Source: Candidatus Poribacteria bacterium
Lineage (GTDB): Bacteria; Poribacteria; WGA-4E; GCA-2687025
Direction: 5' to 3'
Length of the DNA: 12,360 nucleotides
NCBI GenBank assembly: GCA_002687025.1
Contig: NYZG01000168.1
Location: 1-12,360 of the forward strand
In this document: positions 1 to 7,481 of the stretch, one piece after another
Layout: each line of letters begins with the position of its first letter
Numbering within the stretch: position 1 is the first letter of the stretch
Notes under the pieces: model-generated
Databases searched by the model: none
What the model was told of the DNA's origin: nothing
Seen by the model: only the letters and a program-made list of their open reading frames with translations
Made by a program: the position numbers and the translations under genes

Positions 1-1
1 C

Positions 2-559
2 AAACGCGACGACAACCGTGCAATGGTCGGCTTCCTCGATCACATCATGCATCCCGGCGCCATCCTTCAGTTGCTCGCTGGGCCCGTCAGGACGCTCTAC
101 TACGAGCGGTCACGCAACGGCGCTAGCGTCAGCGTCCTGACCTTCGAGAACGGCGTCACCGGCACGATGCACCTGACCGCCGGGCAGGCGGGCACGAGCC
201 CGCTAGAACGCGTCGAGATCGTCGGCTCAGGCGCGAACGCGATCGTCGACAACGGCGCGAAGCTCACGTACTACCGTCCCGGACGGCGCGGCGAAGGCGG
301 CTACGGCAGGTCGCCCAACTTCATCGGCGACGACGAGCACGCGCCGCTCTACTGGGAACCGGAGTTCTCACTCGGGCAGCTATACAACAAGGGGTTGTTC
401 ATCATCGGCTACGCGCCCGAGGTGATCTACTTCGCCGACTGTGTGCGCGAGAACCGGCCGCCCGAGAAGGCGGGTCTCGAGGACGCGCGCGCGATCACCA
501 AGCTCTATGAAGCCTACCGATACGGCGGGGCGGGTACGGTCATCGACGTGCATCGCTAG
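2..559 (+). CDS. Gfo/Idh/MocA-family oxidoreductase, 3' part (5' end outside window)
   Basis: The frame is open from base 2, so the visible 185 codons are the C-terminal part of a gene that starts upstream. The first Met, at base 23, lies inside the domain and is not the start. The residues around VGFLDHIMHPGA, followed by a beta-rich stretch with TFENGVTGTMHL and VEIVGSG, match the C-terminal substrate-binding and dimerisation domain of NAD(P)-dependent sugar or polyol dehydrogenases. The DHxxHP motif is where this family keeps its catalytic His/Asp. The FADCVRENRPPE...EDARAITKLYEA ending is typical of the family. The Rossmann domain with the EKP motif is not in the window. A second family member starts about 20 bases after the stop, which suggests one operon acting on related sugars. 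The exact substrate cannot be read. Confidence 0.85.
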   Translation, partial: KRDDNRAMVGFLDHIMHPGAILQLLAGPVRTLYYERSRNGASVSVLTFENGVTGTMHLTAGQAGTSPLERVEIVGSGANAIVDNGAKLTYYRPGRRGEGGYGRSPNFIGDDEHAPLYWEPEFSLGQLYNKGLFIIGYAPEVIYFADCVRENRPPEKAGLEDARAITKLYEAYRYGGAGTVIDVHR

Positions 560-580
560 GACGTGGAAGGGACACAGTCC

Positions 581-1537
581 ATGGCATCAGTGCGTGTGGC
601 GTTTGTCGGAGCGGGATCGCTTGCGAATTCGGTGCATTACCCCTCGCTCGTGGAGATGCCGGATGTGGAGATCGTGGGTATCGCGGAGCTGAACGCGGAG
701 CGTGCGCGATCGACCGCCGAGAAGTTCGGCGTCGACCGCACGTTTGGCGACTACCGCGCGATGCTCGAATCGGTCGACGCGGACGCGGTGTACGTGCTCA
801 TGCCCCCGCACCACCTGTTCGATATCGCCGTGAACGTCCTCAAGTCGGGGCGCCATCTGTTTATCGAGAAGCCGCCAGGCGTGACGGCGTACCAGACCGG
901 GGCGCTCGCGGAGTTGGCGGAGAAGCAGGGCCTCAGGGCGATGTGCGCGTTCAATCGGCGTCACATTCCCCTGCTGCTGTGGGCGCGCGAGGAGGTCGAG
1001 GCACAGGGGCCCATCAATCAGTGCGTCTCGACGTTCTACAAGCACCACACCGGCGGCCACTACTACGACGGCGCCATCGACATCCTGACCTGCGATGCCG
1101 TGCACGCCGTGGACACGCTGCGGTGGCTGGGCGGCGGCGAGGTGTCCCGCGTGACATCCAGCGTGAAGGCGATCGGCGCGTCGTTCAAGAACGCCTTCAA
1201 CGCCATCGTCGAGTTCGACACGGGGGCGACCGGTGTGCTCCTAACGAACTGGATGACCGGCGCGCGCGTGCACACGTGGGAGCTGCATGCCGCGGGCGGC
1301 TCGGCCTTCGTCGACGGCGACCTCGAAGCGCGCGTTACCACGCCCGACGGAACCGAGACGCGCACGACGCAAGAAGCGGCAGGCAGTGACTCGACGCACC
1401 ACTACTACGGCTTCTACGGCGAGAGCCGTCACTTCATCGACTGCATCCAGGAGGATCGCACGCCTACGTCGCACCTCGGCGACGCCGTCAAGACGATGGA
1501 ACTGGTCGAGGCGATCTACGCGTCCAGCATCAGCTAG
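581..1537 (+). CDS. Gfo/Idh/MocA-family NAD(P)-dependent oxidoreductase
   Basis: A 318-residue cytoplasmic dehydrogenase of usual family length. The N-terminal Rossmann fold carries GAGSLA at residues 10-15. EKPPG at 96-100 is the EKP motif, whose Lys helps bind the nicotinamide and takes part in catalysis. DxxxH-like residues follow at CDAVHAVD (171-178). The C-terminal half is the predicted open beta-sheet domain, and the protein ends with FIDCIQEDRTPTSHLGDAVKTMELVEAIYAS, typical of the family. Known members oxidise or reduce sugars, inositols or sugar acids; the substrate here is not evident. An upstream GTG at 563 is in frame. I prefer ATG at 581 because GGAAGGG at 565-571 lies 9 bases before it and because the Rossmann strand begins directly after it. 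It follows the partial family member by 21 bases, probably in one operon. Confidence 0.9.
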   Translation: MASVRVAFVGAGSLANSVHYPSLVEMPDVEIVGIAELNAERARSTAEKFGVDRTFGDYRAMLESVDADAVYVLMPPHHLFDIAVNVLKSGRHLFIEKPPGVTAYQTGALAELAEKQGLRAMCAFNRRHIPLLLWAREEVEAQGPINQCVSTFYKHHTGGHYYDGAIDILTCDAVHAVDTLRWLGGGEVSRVTSSVKAIGASFKNAFNAIVEFDTGATGVLLTNWMTGARVHTWELHAAGGSAFVDGDLEARVTTPDGTETRTTQEAAGSDSTHHYYGFYGESRHFIDCIQEDRTPTSHLGDAVKTMELVEAIYASSIS

Positions 1538-1585
1538 GCGGCCGGCGGGCCATCACGCGCGGGGGAAGAAGGACTAGACGCCGAC

Positions 1586-1620
1586 AGAGACGTCCCGCAG
1601 GAATCCCGCGGGACGTCTTT
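1586..1620. terminator. Hairpin terminator between convergent genes, probably bidirectional
   Basis: A perfect 11-bp stem pairs AGACGTCCCGC (1588-1598) with GCGGGACGTCT (1608-1618) around a 9-base loop. One G:T and one A:T pair extend it to 1586 and 1620. On the plus strand it ends in TCTTT. The minus-strand tail is less T-rich (TCTCTGTC). It lies between the stop of the plus-strand dehydrogenase (1537) and the stop of the minus-strand secreted protein (1645), where a shared terminator is expected. Confidence 0.75.
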
Positions 1621-1644
1621 CAGGTCCGGGAAGGGGCGAGCGCG

Positions 1645-2334
1645 CTAGCGCGCCTTGAGTCCCGCCCACGTCGTCGTGGCTTTGCCGTCGGGCTCGACGG
1701 CCTTCGGGCCGCCCTTGAGCTGTGCGTCGCGATCCGCATCGGTCGGGAGTTCGCCCTGGGCGGCTCCCTGGCTGTCCGTGATCCATATCGTGTCGAGCAT
1801 CGTCGCCGCCTCGCGCGTCCATATGGTGATGACCGCCTCGCCCGCCGGCAGCTCCCACTCACGATCGAACGTGCCCGCGTTGAGCCACTGGTTGACGCGG
1901 TCCCAATGCCACGCCGGCCCCTGCTGGACACCCCATCGATAGAACGTATCCTGCGACGCCTGGGGGTTCGGATCGTCGTCCGCTGGGGTGACGGTCACCC
2001 AGAACGAGTCGCTGTTGCCATCCCAGGCAACGACCGATCCCCAGATGTAGTACGTGTCATCCTCGGGGATCTCCACGACGAACGACACGTGCCCCTTGTG
2101 GTCGATCGCGTCGCCGGCCACTGGGGGCCCCGGCGCCCAAACCCATGCGCCGTTCGACGGCTCGTCGACGCCGGCGCCCCCTTGGTCGATCTCGTCGCCA
2201 GGCACGCCGATGACCATCGGCTCTGCGATCTCGTTAGCCAACTCGGCCTCGAGCGCCAACTCGAACGCCGCCCCGGTCAACGCCACACTGGTCGCCGCCG
2301 CCGCCCACACGAATGCCTTCGCGACTCGGCCCAT
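1645..2334 (-). CDS. Secreted galactose-binding-like (CBM6/35-type) protein, paralog 1
   Basis: A 229-residue exported protein. Residues 1-22 or so form a signal peptide: Arg and Lys near the start, an Ala-rich hydrophobic core, and cleavage probably near TGA-AFEL. The mature part begins with ALEAE, the usual opening of carbohydrate-binding beta-sandwich domains of the CBM6/CBM35 type. It contains GAWVWAPG, IPEDDTYYIWG, WDGNSDSFWV, WHWDRVNQW, EWELPAG and TREAATMLDTIWITD, a pattern found in secreted proteins of Planctomycetes- and Poribacteria-like genomes. No catalytic domain is attached, so a binding or surface role is inferred. The Met at 2334 is preceded by GGAGG at 2343-2347 with 8-base spacing, which fixes the start. 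It is the last gene of a three-gene unit, 78 bases after its paralog. The protein ends in TTTWAGLKAR, like the paralog's tail. Confidence 0.75.
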   Translation of the reverse strand: MGRVAKAFVWAAAATSVALTGAAFELALEAELANEIAEPMVIGVPGDEIDQGGAGVDEPSNGAWVWAPGPPVAGDAIDHKGHVSFVVEIPEDDTYYIWGSVVAWDGNSDSFWVTVTPADDDPNPQASQDTFYRWGVQQGPAWHWDRVNQWLNAGTFDREWELPAGEAVITIWTREAATMLDTIWITDSQGAAQGELPTDADRDAQLKGGPKAVEPDGKATTTWAGLKAR

Positions 2335-2360
2335 GCGCTCTTCCTCCCCGAATGTGTGCG

Positions 2361-2389
2361 CGGCCCGCGCCGCGGCGCCGGGCGGGCCG
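2361..2389. repeat. GC-rich inverted repeat between the two secreted-protein genes
   Basis: CGGCCCGC (2361-2368) pairs with GCGGGCCG (2382-2389) in a perfect 8-bp stem around a 13-base GC-only spacer. No T-run follows on either strand, so it does not look like an intrinsic terminator. It could fold in the minus-strand mRNA between the two paralogs and alter processing or readthrough. That role is inference. Confidence 0.45.
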
Positions 2390-2412
2390 GTAAGACTGTA
2401 GATTCGCGGTCG

Positions 2413-3069
2413 CTAGCGCCTGAGTTGGGCCCACGTCGTGGTCAGCTTGCCCGCCGCCTCAACGTCAGCCGGCGGGACAAAGTTGATGTCGTCGGGGTTC
2501 TCGGACAGATTGTCGGTGACGAGCACGTAGTCGAGCATGCACGCGGTCTCCCGAGTGAAGATGTTGAGGGTGATCGGGCCGCCCGACAGCTCCCACTCGC
2601 GCTCGAACGTGCCGCCGTCCAGCCACTGGTTGACGCGGTCCCAGTGCCAGTCGTTCCCCTGTTCCACGCCCCAGCGGAAGTGCGTGTTCTGCGTCTCCTG
2701 GGGCTGCTCGTCAGGGTCGGCGCCGTCGATTTTCACCCAGAACGAGTCGCTGTTGCCGTCCCAAGCGGCCACCAGACCCCAGACCGCGTATGTTCCGCCG
2801 GATGGGATGTCGACGGTGAGCGCAACGCCGCCCTGGTGGTCGGTAGGGTCACCAGTCACGGGAGCGCCGGGCGCCCAGACGAACGCTCCACCGGACGGCG
2901 CGCCCGGCTCGGGGCCGCCCTGCGCGGCCGCATCCGCCGGCACGGCAACCACCATGGGTTCCGTCACAACACCGTTTTCCGCCTCGACGGCGACCTCGAA
3001 CGCGTGTGCGGCCATAGCCACCAGGCCGGCCGCCAGGGTCAAACCAAACACAGCATATCTGCCGCGCAT
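2413..3069 (-). CDS. Secreted galactose-binding-like (CBM6/35-type) protein, paralog 2
   Basis: A 218-residue exported protein. MRGRYAVFGLTLAAGLVAMAAHA is a clear signal peptide with cleavage after AHA, and the mature chain starts FEVAVEAE. It aligns along its whole length with the neighbouring paralog: FVWAPGAPVTGD, WDGNSDSFWV, RWGVEQGNDWHWDRVNQW, FEREWEL and TRETACMLDYVLVTD. Both end in almost the same tail, here KLTTTWAQLRR. The fold is most likely a CBM6/35-like beta-sandwich that binds glycans, without an enzyme domain. The ligand is unknown. The frame stays open upstream to 3330, but AGGAGG at 3077-3082 lies 7 bases before the ATG at 3069, and the signal peptide starts there. The gene begins 44 bases after the propeller gene, probably in the same mRNA. 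Confidence 0.75.
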   Translation of the reverse strand: MRGRYAVFGLTLAAGLVAMAAHAFEVAVEAENGVVTEPMVVAVPADAAAQGGPEPGAPSGGAFVWAPGAPVTGDPTDHQGGVALTVDIPSGGTYAVWGLVAAWDGNSDSFWVKIDGADPDEQPQETQNTHFRWGVEQGNDWHWDRVNQWLDGGTFEREWELSGGPITLNIFTRETACMLDYVLVTDNLSENPDDINFVPPADVEAAGKLTTTWAQLRR

Positions 3070-3113
3070 ACCGTAGCCTCCTAGGGTTTCCGTGTGCCAC
3101 ACGCCTTCGTCGC

Positions 3114-4049
3114 TCAGGGCCGTTTGATGGCTCCGAGCAGGGCCGGGCGCTGTCGACCCTCCTGCGCGACCGAGACCACAGTGCTCGGTCGCCAAGCCGG
3201 TTTCGTGTCCCATCCTACCGATTCGATCAACGGCGCCGCGTTCGTTCCGTCGCCATCGGCGACGGCGATCGCCCATGTGCCCCGCGAGGTCTCGTACTGG
3301 TACGCCAGCCGCGTGCCGTCCGACGACCACGCAGGGAACGCTTCGTCCACGGCGGTGTCAACCAGCGTCGATCCGGTGGCCAACTGGACGTCCCACGACA
3401 CGATGTCGAAATCCGTCGCGTTCTGCGCCGCGTAGACCAGACGGCGGCCGTCGGGAGACCAGGTCGCGTAGCAGTCCGCGAACGGCTGCGTGGTGACGCG
3501 ACTTTCGGCGCCAGTTTCGATATCGAGGAGGAACACGTCGGTGTTCCCGTCGCGGATACCAGAGAACGCGATGCGTCGGCCGTCGGGCGACCACGCCGGC
3601 AGCTTCTCGGTCCCCGGATGGTCCGTCAGACGGTGCACGTCCGACCCGTCCGGCCGCATGCGCCACAGGTCGAAGCTGCCCTCCCGGTCTGAACTGAAAG
3701 CGATCCACGCGCCGTCCGTGGACCAGTCCGGGGCCTTGTCCACGGCGTCGCCCTCGGTCAAGCGGCGCAGGCCGCCGCCGTCCACACCCACTGAGTATAT
3801 GTGCGCGGAGTCGCCCAGATTGTGAAAGAAGGCCAGCTGTGACCCGTCAGGGGCCCATGTCGGATGGAAGTCCGACCCGTCGAACGCGAGGACTTGCCTC
3901 TGTTCCCCGCTCTCCCACGAGTAGACGTACAGTTCCCAGTCGCCCGTCCTGTCCGACGCGAACGCCAGGTCCGGCCCTGCGGGGGTCTGCGCGAGCGCCC
4001 GCAGCACGGAGCAGAGGGCGAGGAACGCGACACACGGCACACGGTTCAG
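3114..4049 (-). CDS. Exported PD40/TolB-like beta-propeller protein (probable CTG start)
   Basis: A 311-residue protein. After a short signal sequence (NRVPCVAFLALCSVLRALA, cleavage probably before QTP) it holds about six PD40 repeats: LAFASDRTGDWELY, HPTWAPDGSQLAFF, APDWSTDGAWIAFSSDREG, LPAWSPDGRRIAFSG, YATWSPDGRRLVYAA, FPAWSSDGTRLAYQ and a closing KPAWRPS. Such repeats form the C-terminal propeller of TolB, but TolB's N-terminal domain is absent, so this is a stand-alone periplasmic or surface propeller rather than TolB. The start needs care. AAGGAGG at 4059-4065 is a strong ribosome-binding site and lies 9 bases before CTG at 4049. The next in-frame start, GTG at 4040, is 18 bases away and would remove the positive n-region. 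The frame is open up to 4511, but the promoter at 4080-4108 makes the longer form unlikely. It heads a unit with the two secreted paralogs. Confidence 0.8.
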   Translation of the reverse strand: MNRVPCVAFLALCSVLRALAQTPAGPDLAFASDRTGDWELYVYSWESGEQRQVLAFDGSDFHPTWAPDGSQLAFFHNLGDSAHIYSVGVDGGGLRRLTEGDAVDKAPDWSTDGAWIAFSSDREGSFDLWRMRPDGSDVHRLTDHPGTEKLPAWSPDGRRIAFSGIRDGNTDVFLLDIETGAESRVTTQPFADCYATWSPDGRRLVYAAQNATDFDIVSWDVQLATGSTLVDTAVDEAFPAWSSDGTRLAYQYETSRGTWAIAVADGDGTNAAPLIESVGWDTKPAWRPSTVVSVAQEGRQRPALLGAIKRP

Positions 4050-4058
4050 GGCGTGTAG

Positions 4059-4065
4059 CCTCCTT
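4059..4065 (-). promoter_or_regulatory. Strong ribosome-binding site that decides the CTG start
   Basis: Read on the minus strand, AAGGAGG at 4059-4065 is followed by 9 bases and then CTG at 4049. No ATG, GTG or TTG lies within normal spacing in the propeller's frame. The downstream paralog has the same AGGAGGCTAC context, there leading to an ATG. Confidence 0.6.
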
Positions 4066-4079
4066 AACTTGCAGGGCGG

Positions 4080-4108
4080 AGTATCGCAGCCCGGGACAGT
4101 TAGGTCAA
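4080..4108 (-). promoter_or_regulatory. Sigma70-type promoter for the propeller/secreted-protein unit
   Basis: On the minus strand, TTGACC (4108-4103) and GATACT (4085-4080) are separated by exactly 17 bases. They match the consensus -35 at 5 of 6 positions and the -10 at 4 of 6. The start of transcription would be near 4073, about 10 bases before the AAGGAGG ribosome-binding site. This places the mRNA start downstream of the long upstream open frame and supports the short form of the propeller gene. Confidence 0.6.
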
Positions 4109-4440
4109 GTCCGGTGGCTGCGGCAGGCAGTGGGCTCTGGCGTTGCCGGGAGAGCCGCGACGGGTCGCGCGCCCATCGGTTCGCGAGTCGAGGTGATGCA
4201 TTGGCGCGCGGGGACGGCGTCGCGTCCCATCGCTGCCCCGCCGTGGGCCGAATCGCGGCGGCCTCGCCGTGGCGCGCGCGATACGCCGCCACAGAGCGAG
4301 CCCACAAGCCGACGAACGCGGAATCTCCCGAATCCAAGGCGACGCCCCGACCGTTCCCATGGACGGAGCGCGAGCCGCCGCATGCCGCGGCTCGCCGAAA
4401 CACCCGGAAGGCCCGGTCAGCAGCGACGTCAGGAGCATTC
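4109..4440. other. Intergenic stretch without a recognisable gene
   Basis: About 330 bases lie between the divergent promoters of the propeller unit and secDF. Open frames here are compositional: Arg/Ala/Pro-rich, with no family motifs or ribosome-binding sites. Two perfect inverted repeats are visible: GCGAC-GG-GTCGC near 4157-4168 and the 9-bp stem at 4370-4395. I see no tRNA, rRNA or CRISPR repeat. Confidence 0.5.
4370..4395. repeat. Perfect 9-bp inverted repeat upstream of the secD promoter
   Basis: GCGAGCCGC (4370-4378) pairs with GCGGCTCGC (4387-4395) around an 8-base loop. No T-run follows on either strand. It sits about 50 bases before the secDF -35 box, so it could be an operator or a chance GC-rich palindrome. 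Confidence 0.35.
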
Positions 4441-4445
4441 CGATC

Positions 4446-4474
4446 TTGACATTCCTGCGGCTCCCCGATACGGT
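4446..4474 (+). promoter_or_regulatory. Sigma70-type promoter for secDF
   Basis: A perfect TTGACA -35 box (4446-4451) is followed after 17 bases by TACGGT (4469-4474). TACGGT keeps the first T, the A and the last T of the -10 consensus. Transcription would start near 4481, about 90 bases before the secD ATG. Confidence 0.5.
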
Positions 4475-4568
4475 AACAGGGTGTGTTCGTGGGACAGGCC
4501 CGCCTTCCCAAGCGGCGTGCAGCGCGGCTAGCAGTTTACGACGTAGGCAAGCACAGGGAACCCCATAG

Positions 4569-6545
4569 ATGGAACGCGTACGCTGGTGGCGCATCGGCGT
4601 AATACTGTTTGTGCTGCTCCTGTCGGTGGTCAATATCGCGCCAACGCTGCCGTCCTTCTACGAAACGATGTTCGGCTACCTCGAACGCAGCTTGCAGGAG
4701 CCCGAAGGTCTCGCGGCGCCCGTCATTCTCGACGAGGGTCTGGAGTTCCAATTCGGCGCGGCCGCCGATGGCTCTGCCGACGACCTGAAGCGGGCGTACA
4801 GATCGGCCGTGACGACGCTACGCACGCGCGGCAAGTCGATCGGCCTCGAAGATGTGACGCTGAACGCCGCGGCGGCCCCGATCGAAGACGCCACGCGCGT
4901 CAGCGACACGATCCTCATGGCGTATACCGATCCGCGCGGTCGGGCCGCGCAGGCGGTCATTGACGAACTGCACCTCTACGGCAAGATCCCAACATCTCTC
5001 GGCTGGCTGTTCCCACAGCAGCGCATCCAACTCGGGCTGGACCTGAAGGGTGGCGTCTACCTGGTCCTCGAGTTGGACATGGAAGAGGCGCAAGGACAGC
5101 TCCTCGCCGAACTGCAGACGAACATCAAGGCCGATCTTCGGGAACGCTACAGCGTGAATTGCCGGGAGGTGCTGCCGCCAGACGGGACCACACTCACGGC
5201 GGTCATCAAACCGAATTCTGACTGGGGCACGCCCGGCGACACGCGCAAACCCGACACCGAGGCGTATTTCGCCGGCGTAGAGAACCTGACGATCGAGCCT
5301 GTCAACAGCGGGAACGCCGGCGCCGACGGCCTCGTCCGGTACCGACTCACGCTGGATCCCACGCAGCTTCAACAGCAGGAAGACCAGGCGCTCACGCAGG
5401 TGCTTGAAGTCCTCCGCAATCGCATCGACGCCTTCGGCGTGTCCGAGCCCGACATCCGGCGAGACCCGAGTCGTCCACGCATCATCGTGCAACTGCCCGG
5501 CGCGGAGGATTCCTCGACCGCGGTGAACGTCGTCCGCACGATGGGTCGCCTCGAATTCCGCATGGTCCAGATGAAGGACGGCCAGCGATGGTACGGCGCG
5601 AACGACCCTCCCGGACTTGAGGGCCTGCCCTCCGACGCGGAGTTGCTCTTCGATGAGGACGGCGTCTGGTTCGTCGTCGATCGGGCCGCGGTCGTTACCG
5701 GCGGCGAAATCAACCGAGCTGGGACATCGACGTATCTCGCGGACATCGTCGTCACGCTGCGCTTCAACGCCAACGGTCGCCGCGCGTTTGGGCAGGCGAC
5801 ATCCGAGCACACGAACGAGCTGATGGCGATCGTCTTGGACGACCGCGTTATCTCGGCGCCCAACATCGAACAGCCGATACTGACGGGCAACGCGATCATC
5901 CGAGGCGGATTCACTCAGGAGGACGCGTCGGACCTCGCACGCGTGCTGCGCGCCGGCGCGTTCCCAGTGGGCGTGAAGATCGCGGAGGAGCGCACCGTTG
6001 GCCCGAGCCTGGGTCGCGAAGCGATTGTCCGTGGCGCGCGGGCGGCGGGCATCGGCCTCGCGATCGTCCTCGTGTTCCTGCTGATCTACTACAGCACGTG
6101 CGGCTTCTTCTCGGCGTTCGCGCTGCTTGTGAACGGCGTGATAATACTTGCCGCCTTGGCTCTGTTGGGCGCGACGCTCACGCTGCCCGGCCTCGCGGGT
6201 CTCGTGCTCACCATCGGCATGGCGGTCGATGCCAACGTGCTGATCAACGAGCGCATCAAGGAAGAGCTGCGCACCGGAAAGACCGTCGCGAGCGCGATCA
6301 CCGCGGGTTACGGCCGTGTGTTCTGGACCATCTTCGACGCGAACCTGACGACGTTCCTTACCGCGCTCGTCCTGTACATGTTCGGCACAGGCGCGATCAA
6401 GGGATTCGGCGTGACGCTCATGATCGGAATCGTCGCGAGTATGTTCACGGCGCTGTTCGTGGCGCGCACGTTCTACCGGATATTCGAGAGCCGGGGCCGC
6501 ACGCGACTGCCCATCTACCCCATATTCAGCGGCCCCCAGAGCTGA
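4569..6545 (+). CDS. secD: Protein translocase subunit SecD
   Basis: A 658-residue inner-membrane subunit of the SecDF motor, which uses the proton gradient to help pull exported proteins through SecYEG on the outer side. Features in order: a first membrane helix at about 8-26; an N-terminal periplasmic part; the conserved LGLDLKGG at 155-162; VLRNRIDAFGVSEPDI and VQLPG in the P1 domain; IVLDDRVISAPNI; and a block of five membrane helices in about residues 490-640. That block includes GMAVDANVLINERIKEE, which carries the Asp needed for proton-driven function in known SecD. The long segment between the first helix and LGLDLKGG is as in E. coli SecD rather than short Gram-positive forms. AGGGAA at 4555-4560 lies 8 bases before the ATG. 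No yajC precedes it. secF follows after 45 bases. Confidence 0.96.
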   Translation: MERVRWWRIGVILFVLLLSVVNIAPTLPSFYETMFGYLERSLQEPEGLAAPVILDEGLEFQFGAAADGSADDLKRAYRSAVTTLRTRGKSIGLEDVTLNAAAAPIEDATRVSDTILMAYTDPRGRAAQAVIDELHLYGKIPTSLGWLFPQQRIQLGLDLKGGVYLVLELDMEEAQGQLLAELQTNIKADLRERYSVNCREVLPPDGTTLTAVIKPNSDWGTPGDTRKPDTEAYFAGVENLTIEPVNSGNAGADGLVRYRLTLDPTQLQQQEDQALTQVLEVLRNRIDAFGVSEPDIRRDPSRPRIIVQLPGAEDSSTAVNVVRTMGRLEFRMVQMKDGQRWYGANDPPGLEGLPSDAELLFDEDGVWFVVDRAAVVTGGEINRAGTSTYLADIVVTLRFNANGRRAFGQATSEHTNELMAIVLDDRVISAPNIEQPILTGNAIIRGGFTQEDASDLARVLRAGAFPVGVKIAEERTVGPSLGREAIVRGARAAGIGLAIVLVFLLIYYSTCGFFSAFALLVNGVIILAALALLGATLTLPGLAGLVLTIGMAVDANVLINERIKEELRTGKTVASAITAGYGRVFWTIFDANLTTFLTALVLYMFGTGAIKGFGVTLMIGIVASMFTALFVARTFYRIFESRGRTRLPIYPIFSGPQS

Positions 6546-6590
6546 CGCGAAGGCCGACGAAAGCATTGACCGTTCCAGAAGGCTGAGACA

Positions 6591-7460
6591 TTGGACAACC
6601 CGATCAACTTCCTCGGCGTGCGGCGGATCTGCTTTGTGCTGTCCGCCGCGCTGATCCTCGGCGGCATCGGTTCGTTGGTCGCGAAGCAGGGGCCGAATCT
6701 CGGTATCGACTTCCGCGGCGGCGTGCACATCGTCGCGAAGTTCTCGGAACCCGTAAGCGTTGCCGCGGCGAACGCTACGCTCGAAGCCGACGGCGTTACC
6801 GACGCCGAGATCGTCACGTCGTCCGGGAACATCCTCCTCATCGACACGGTGGTGCACGAGGCGGGGATCGGTCAGAAGATCGTCGGGGCACTACGCGCGG
6901 GTCACCCCTTGGCCGACTCCGAGATCAACGAGGTCGGCGCGAACGTGGGCCAGGACTTGCAGGTCGCCGGTATCCTGATGATCGTCGTGTCGCTCGGGCT
7001 GATCCTGATCTACGTGTCGCTGCGGTTCCAGTGGCGGTTTGCCGTTGGCGCGGTCGTGGCCCTGATCCACGACGTGTTGATAACGCTCGGGGTGTTCAGC
7101 GTGATGAACATCGAAATCAACCTGCCTACGCTCGCGGCGTTCCTGACGGTCGTGGGCTACTCGATCAACGACACGATCGTCGTGTTCGACCGCATCCGCG
7201 AGAATCAGCGTCTGCTGCGCGGCATGCGCTTCACGGACCTCATCAACTCGAGCATCACGCAGATGCTCCGTCGGACGCTGCTGACGTCGCTGACGACGCT
7301 CGTCGTGGTTGCGCTGATCTTCTGGCAGTCCGTCGCGGGAGAGCTGAGGACGTTCTCGCTGGCGCTCATCTTTGGGATCGTCGTCGGGACGTATTCGTCA
7401 ATCTACATCGCCAGTCCCGTCGTGATGATGCTGCGCCCACGTGTCACTGCCGGCGACTGA
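6591..7460 (+). CDS. secF: Protein translocase subunit SecF (TTG start)
   Basis: A 289-residue inner-membrane partner of SecD, close to the usual length of about 300. It has a first membrane helix at about 11-30, the family motif GIDFRGG at 38-44, a short periplasmic domain, and then five membrane helices. Among them are VGYSINDTIVVFDRIRENQR, the SecF counterpart of the SecD proton-site helix, and the SLTTLVVVALIFW and TFSLALIFGIVVGTYSSIYIASP helices. The start is TTG: AGAAGG at 6577-6582 lies 8 bases before it, no ATG is available, and the product aligns with known SecF N-termini (DNPINFLGVRR). It lies 45 bases after secD and is almost certainly in the same mRNA. Confidence 0.95.
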   Translation: MDNPINFLGVRRICFVLSAALILGGIGSLVAKQGPNLGIDFRGGVHIVAKFSEPVSVAAANATLEADGVTDAEIVTSSGNILLIDTVVHEAGIGQKIVGALRAGHPLADSEINEVGANVGQDLQVAGILMIVVSLGLILIYVSLRFQWRFAVGAVVALIHDVLITLGVFSVMNIEINLPTLAAFLTVVGYSINDTIVVFDRIRENQRLLRGMRFTDLINSSITQMLRRTLLTSLTTLVVVALIFWQSVAGELRTFSLALIFGIVVGTYSSIYIASPVVMMLRPRVTAGD

Positions 7461-7481
7461 CCGTCCATCGCATCTTCGCCG

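Noticed and set aside
1906..3084. 392-codon plus-strand open frame
   Set aside because: Antisense to the two secreted-protein genes, which have signal peptides, ribosome-binding sites and mutual homology. The product is Arg/Val/His-rich without motifs.
3070..3330. N-terminal extension of the second secreted paralog
   Set aside because: It overlaps the propeller gene in another frame. AGGAGG and the signal peptide fix the start at 3069.
4050..4511. Long N-terminal extension of the propeller gene
   Set aside because: The frame is open to 4511, but the extra residues look compositional, the signal peptide begins at 4049, and a promoter and ribosome-binding site lie inside the extension.
4818..6857. 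679-codon open frame antisense to secD and secF
   Set aside because: Arg/Asp/His-rich product without family motifs. It is a shadow of strong GC-rich codon bias in the well-supported secD gene.
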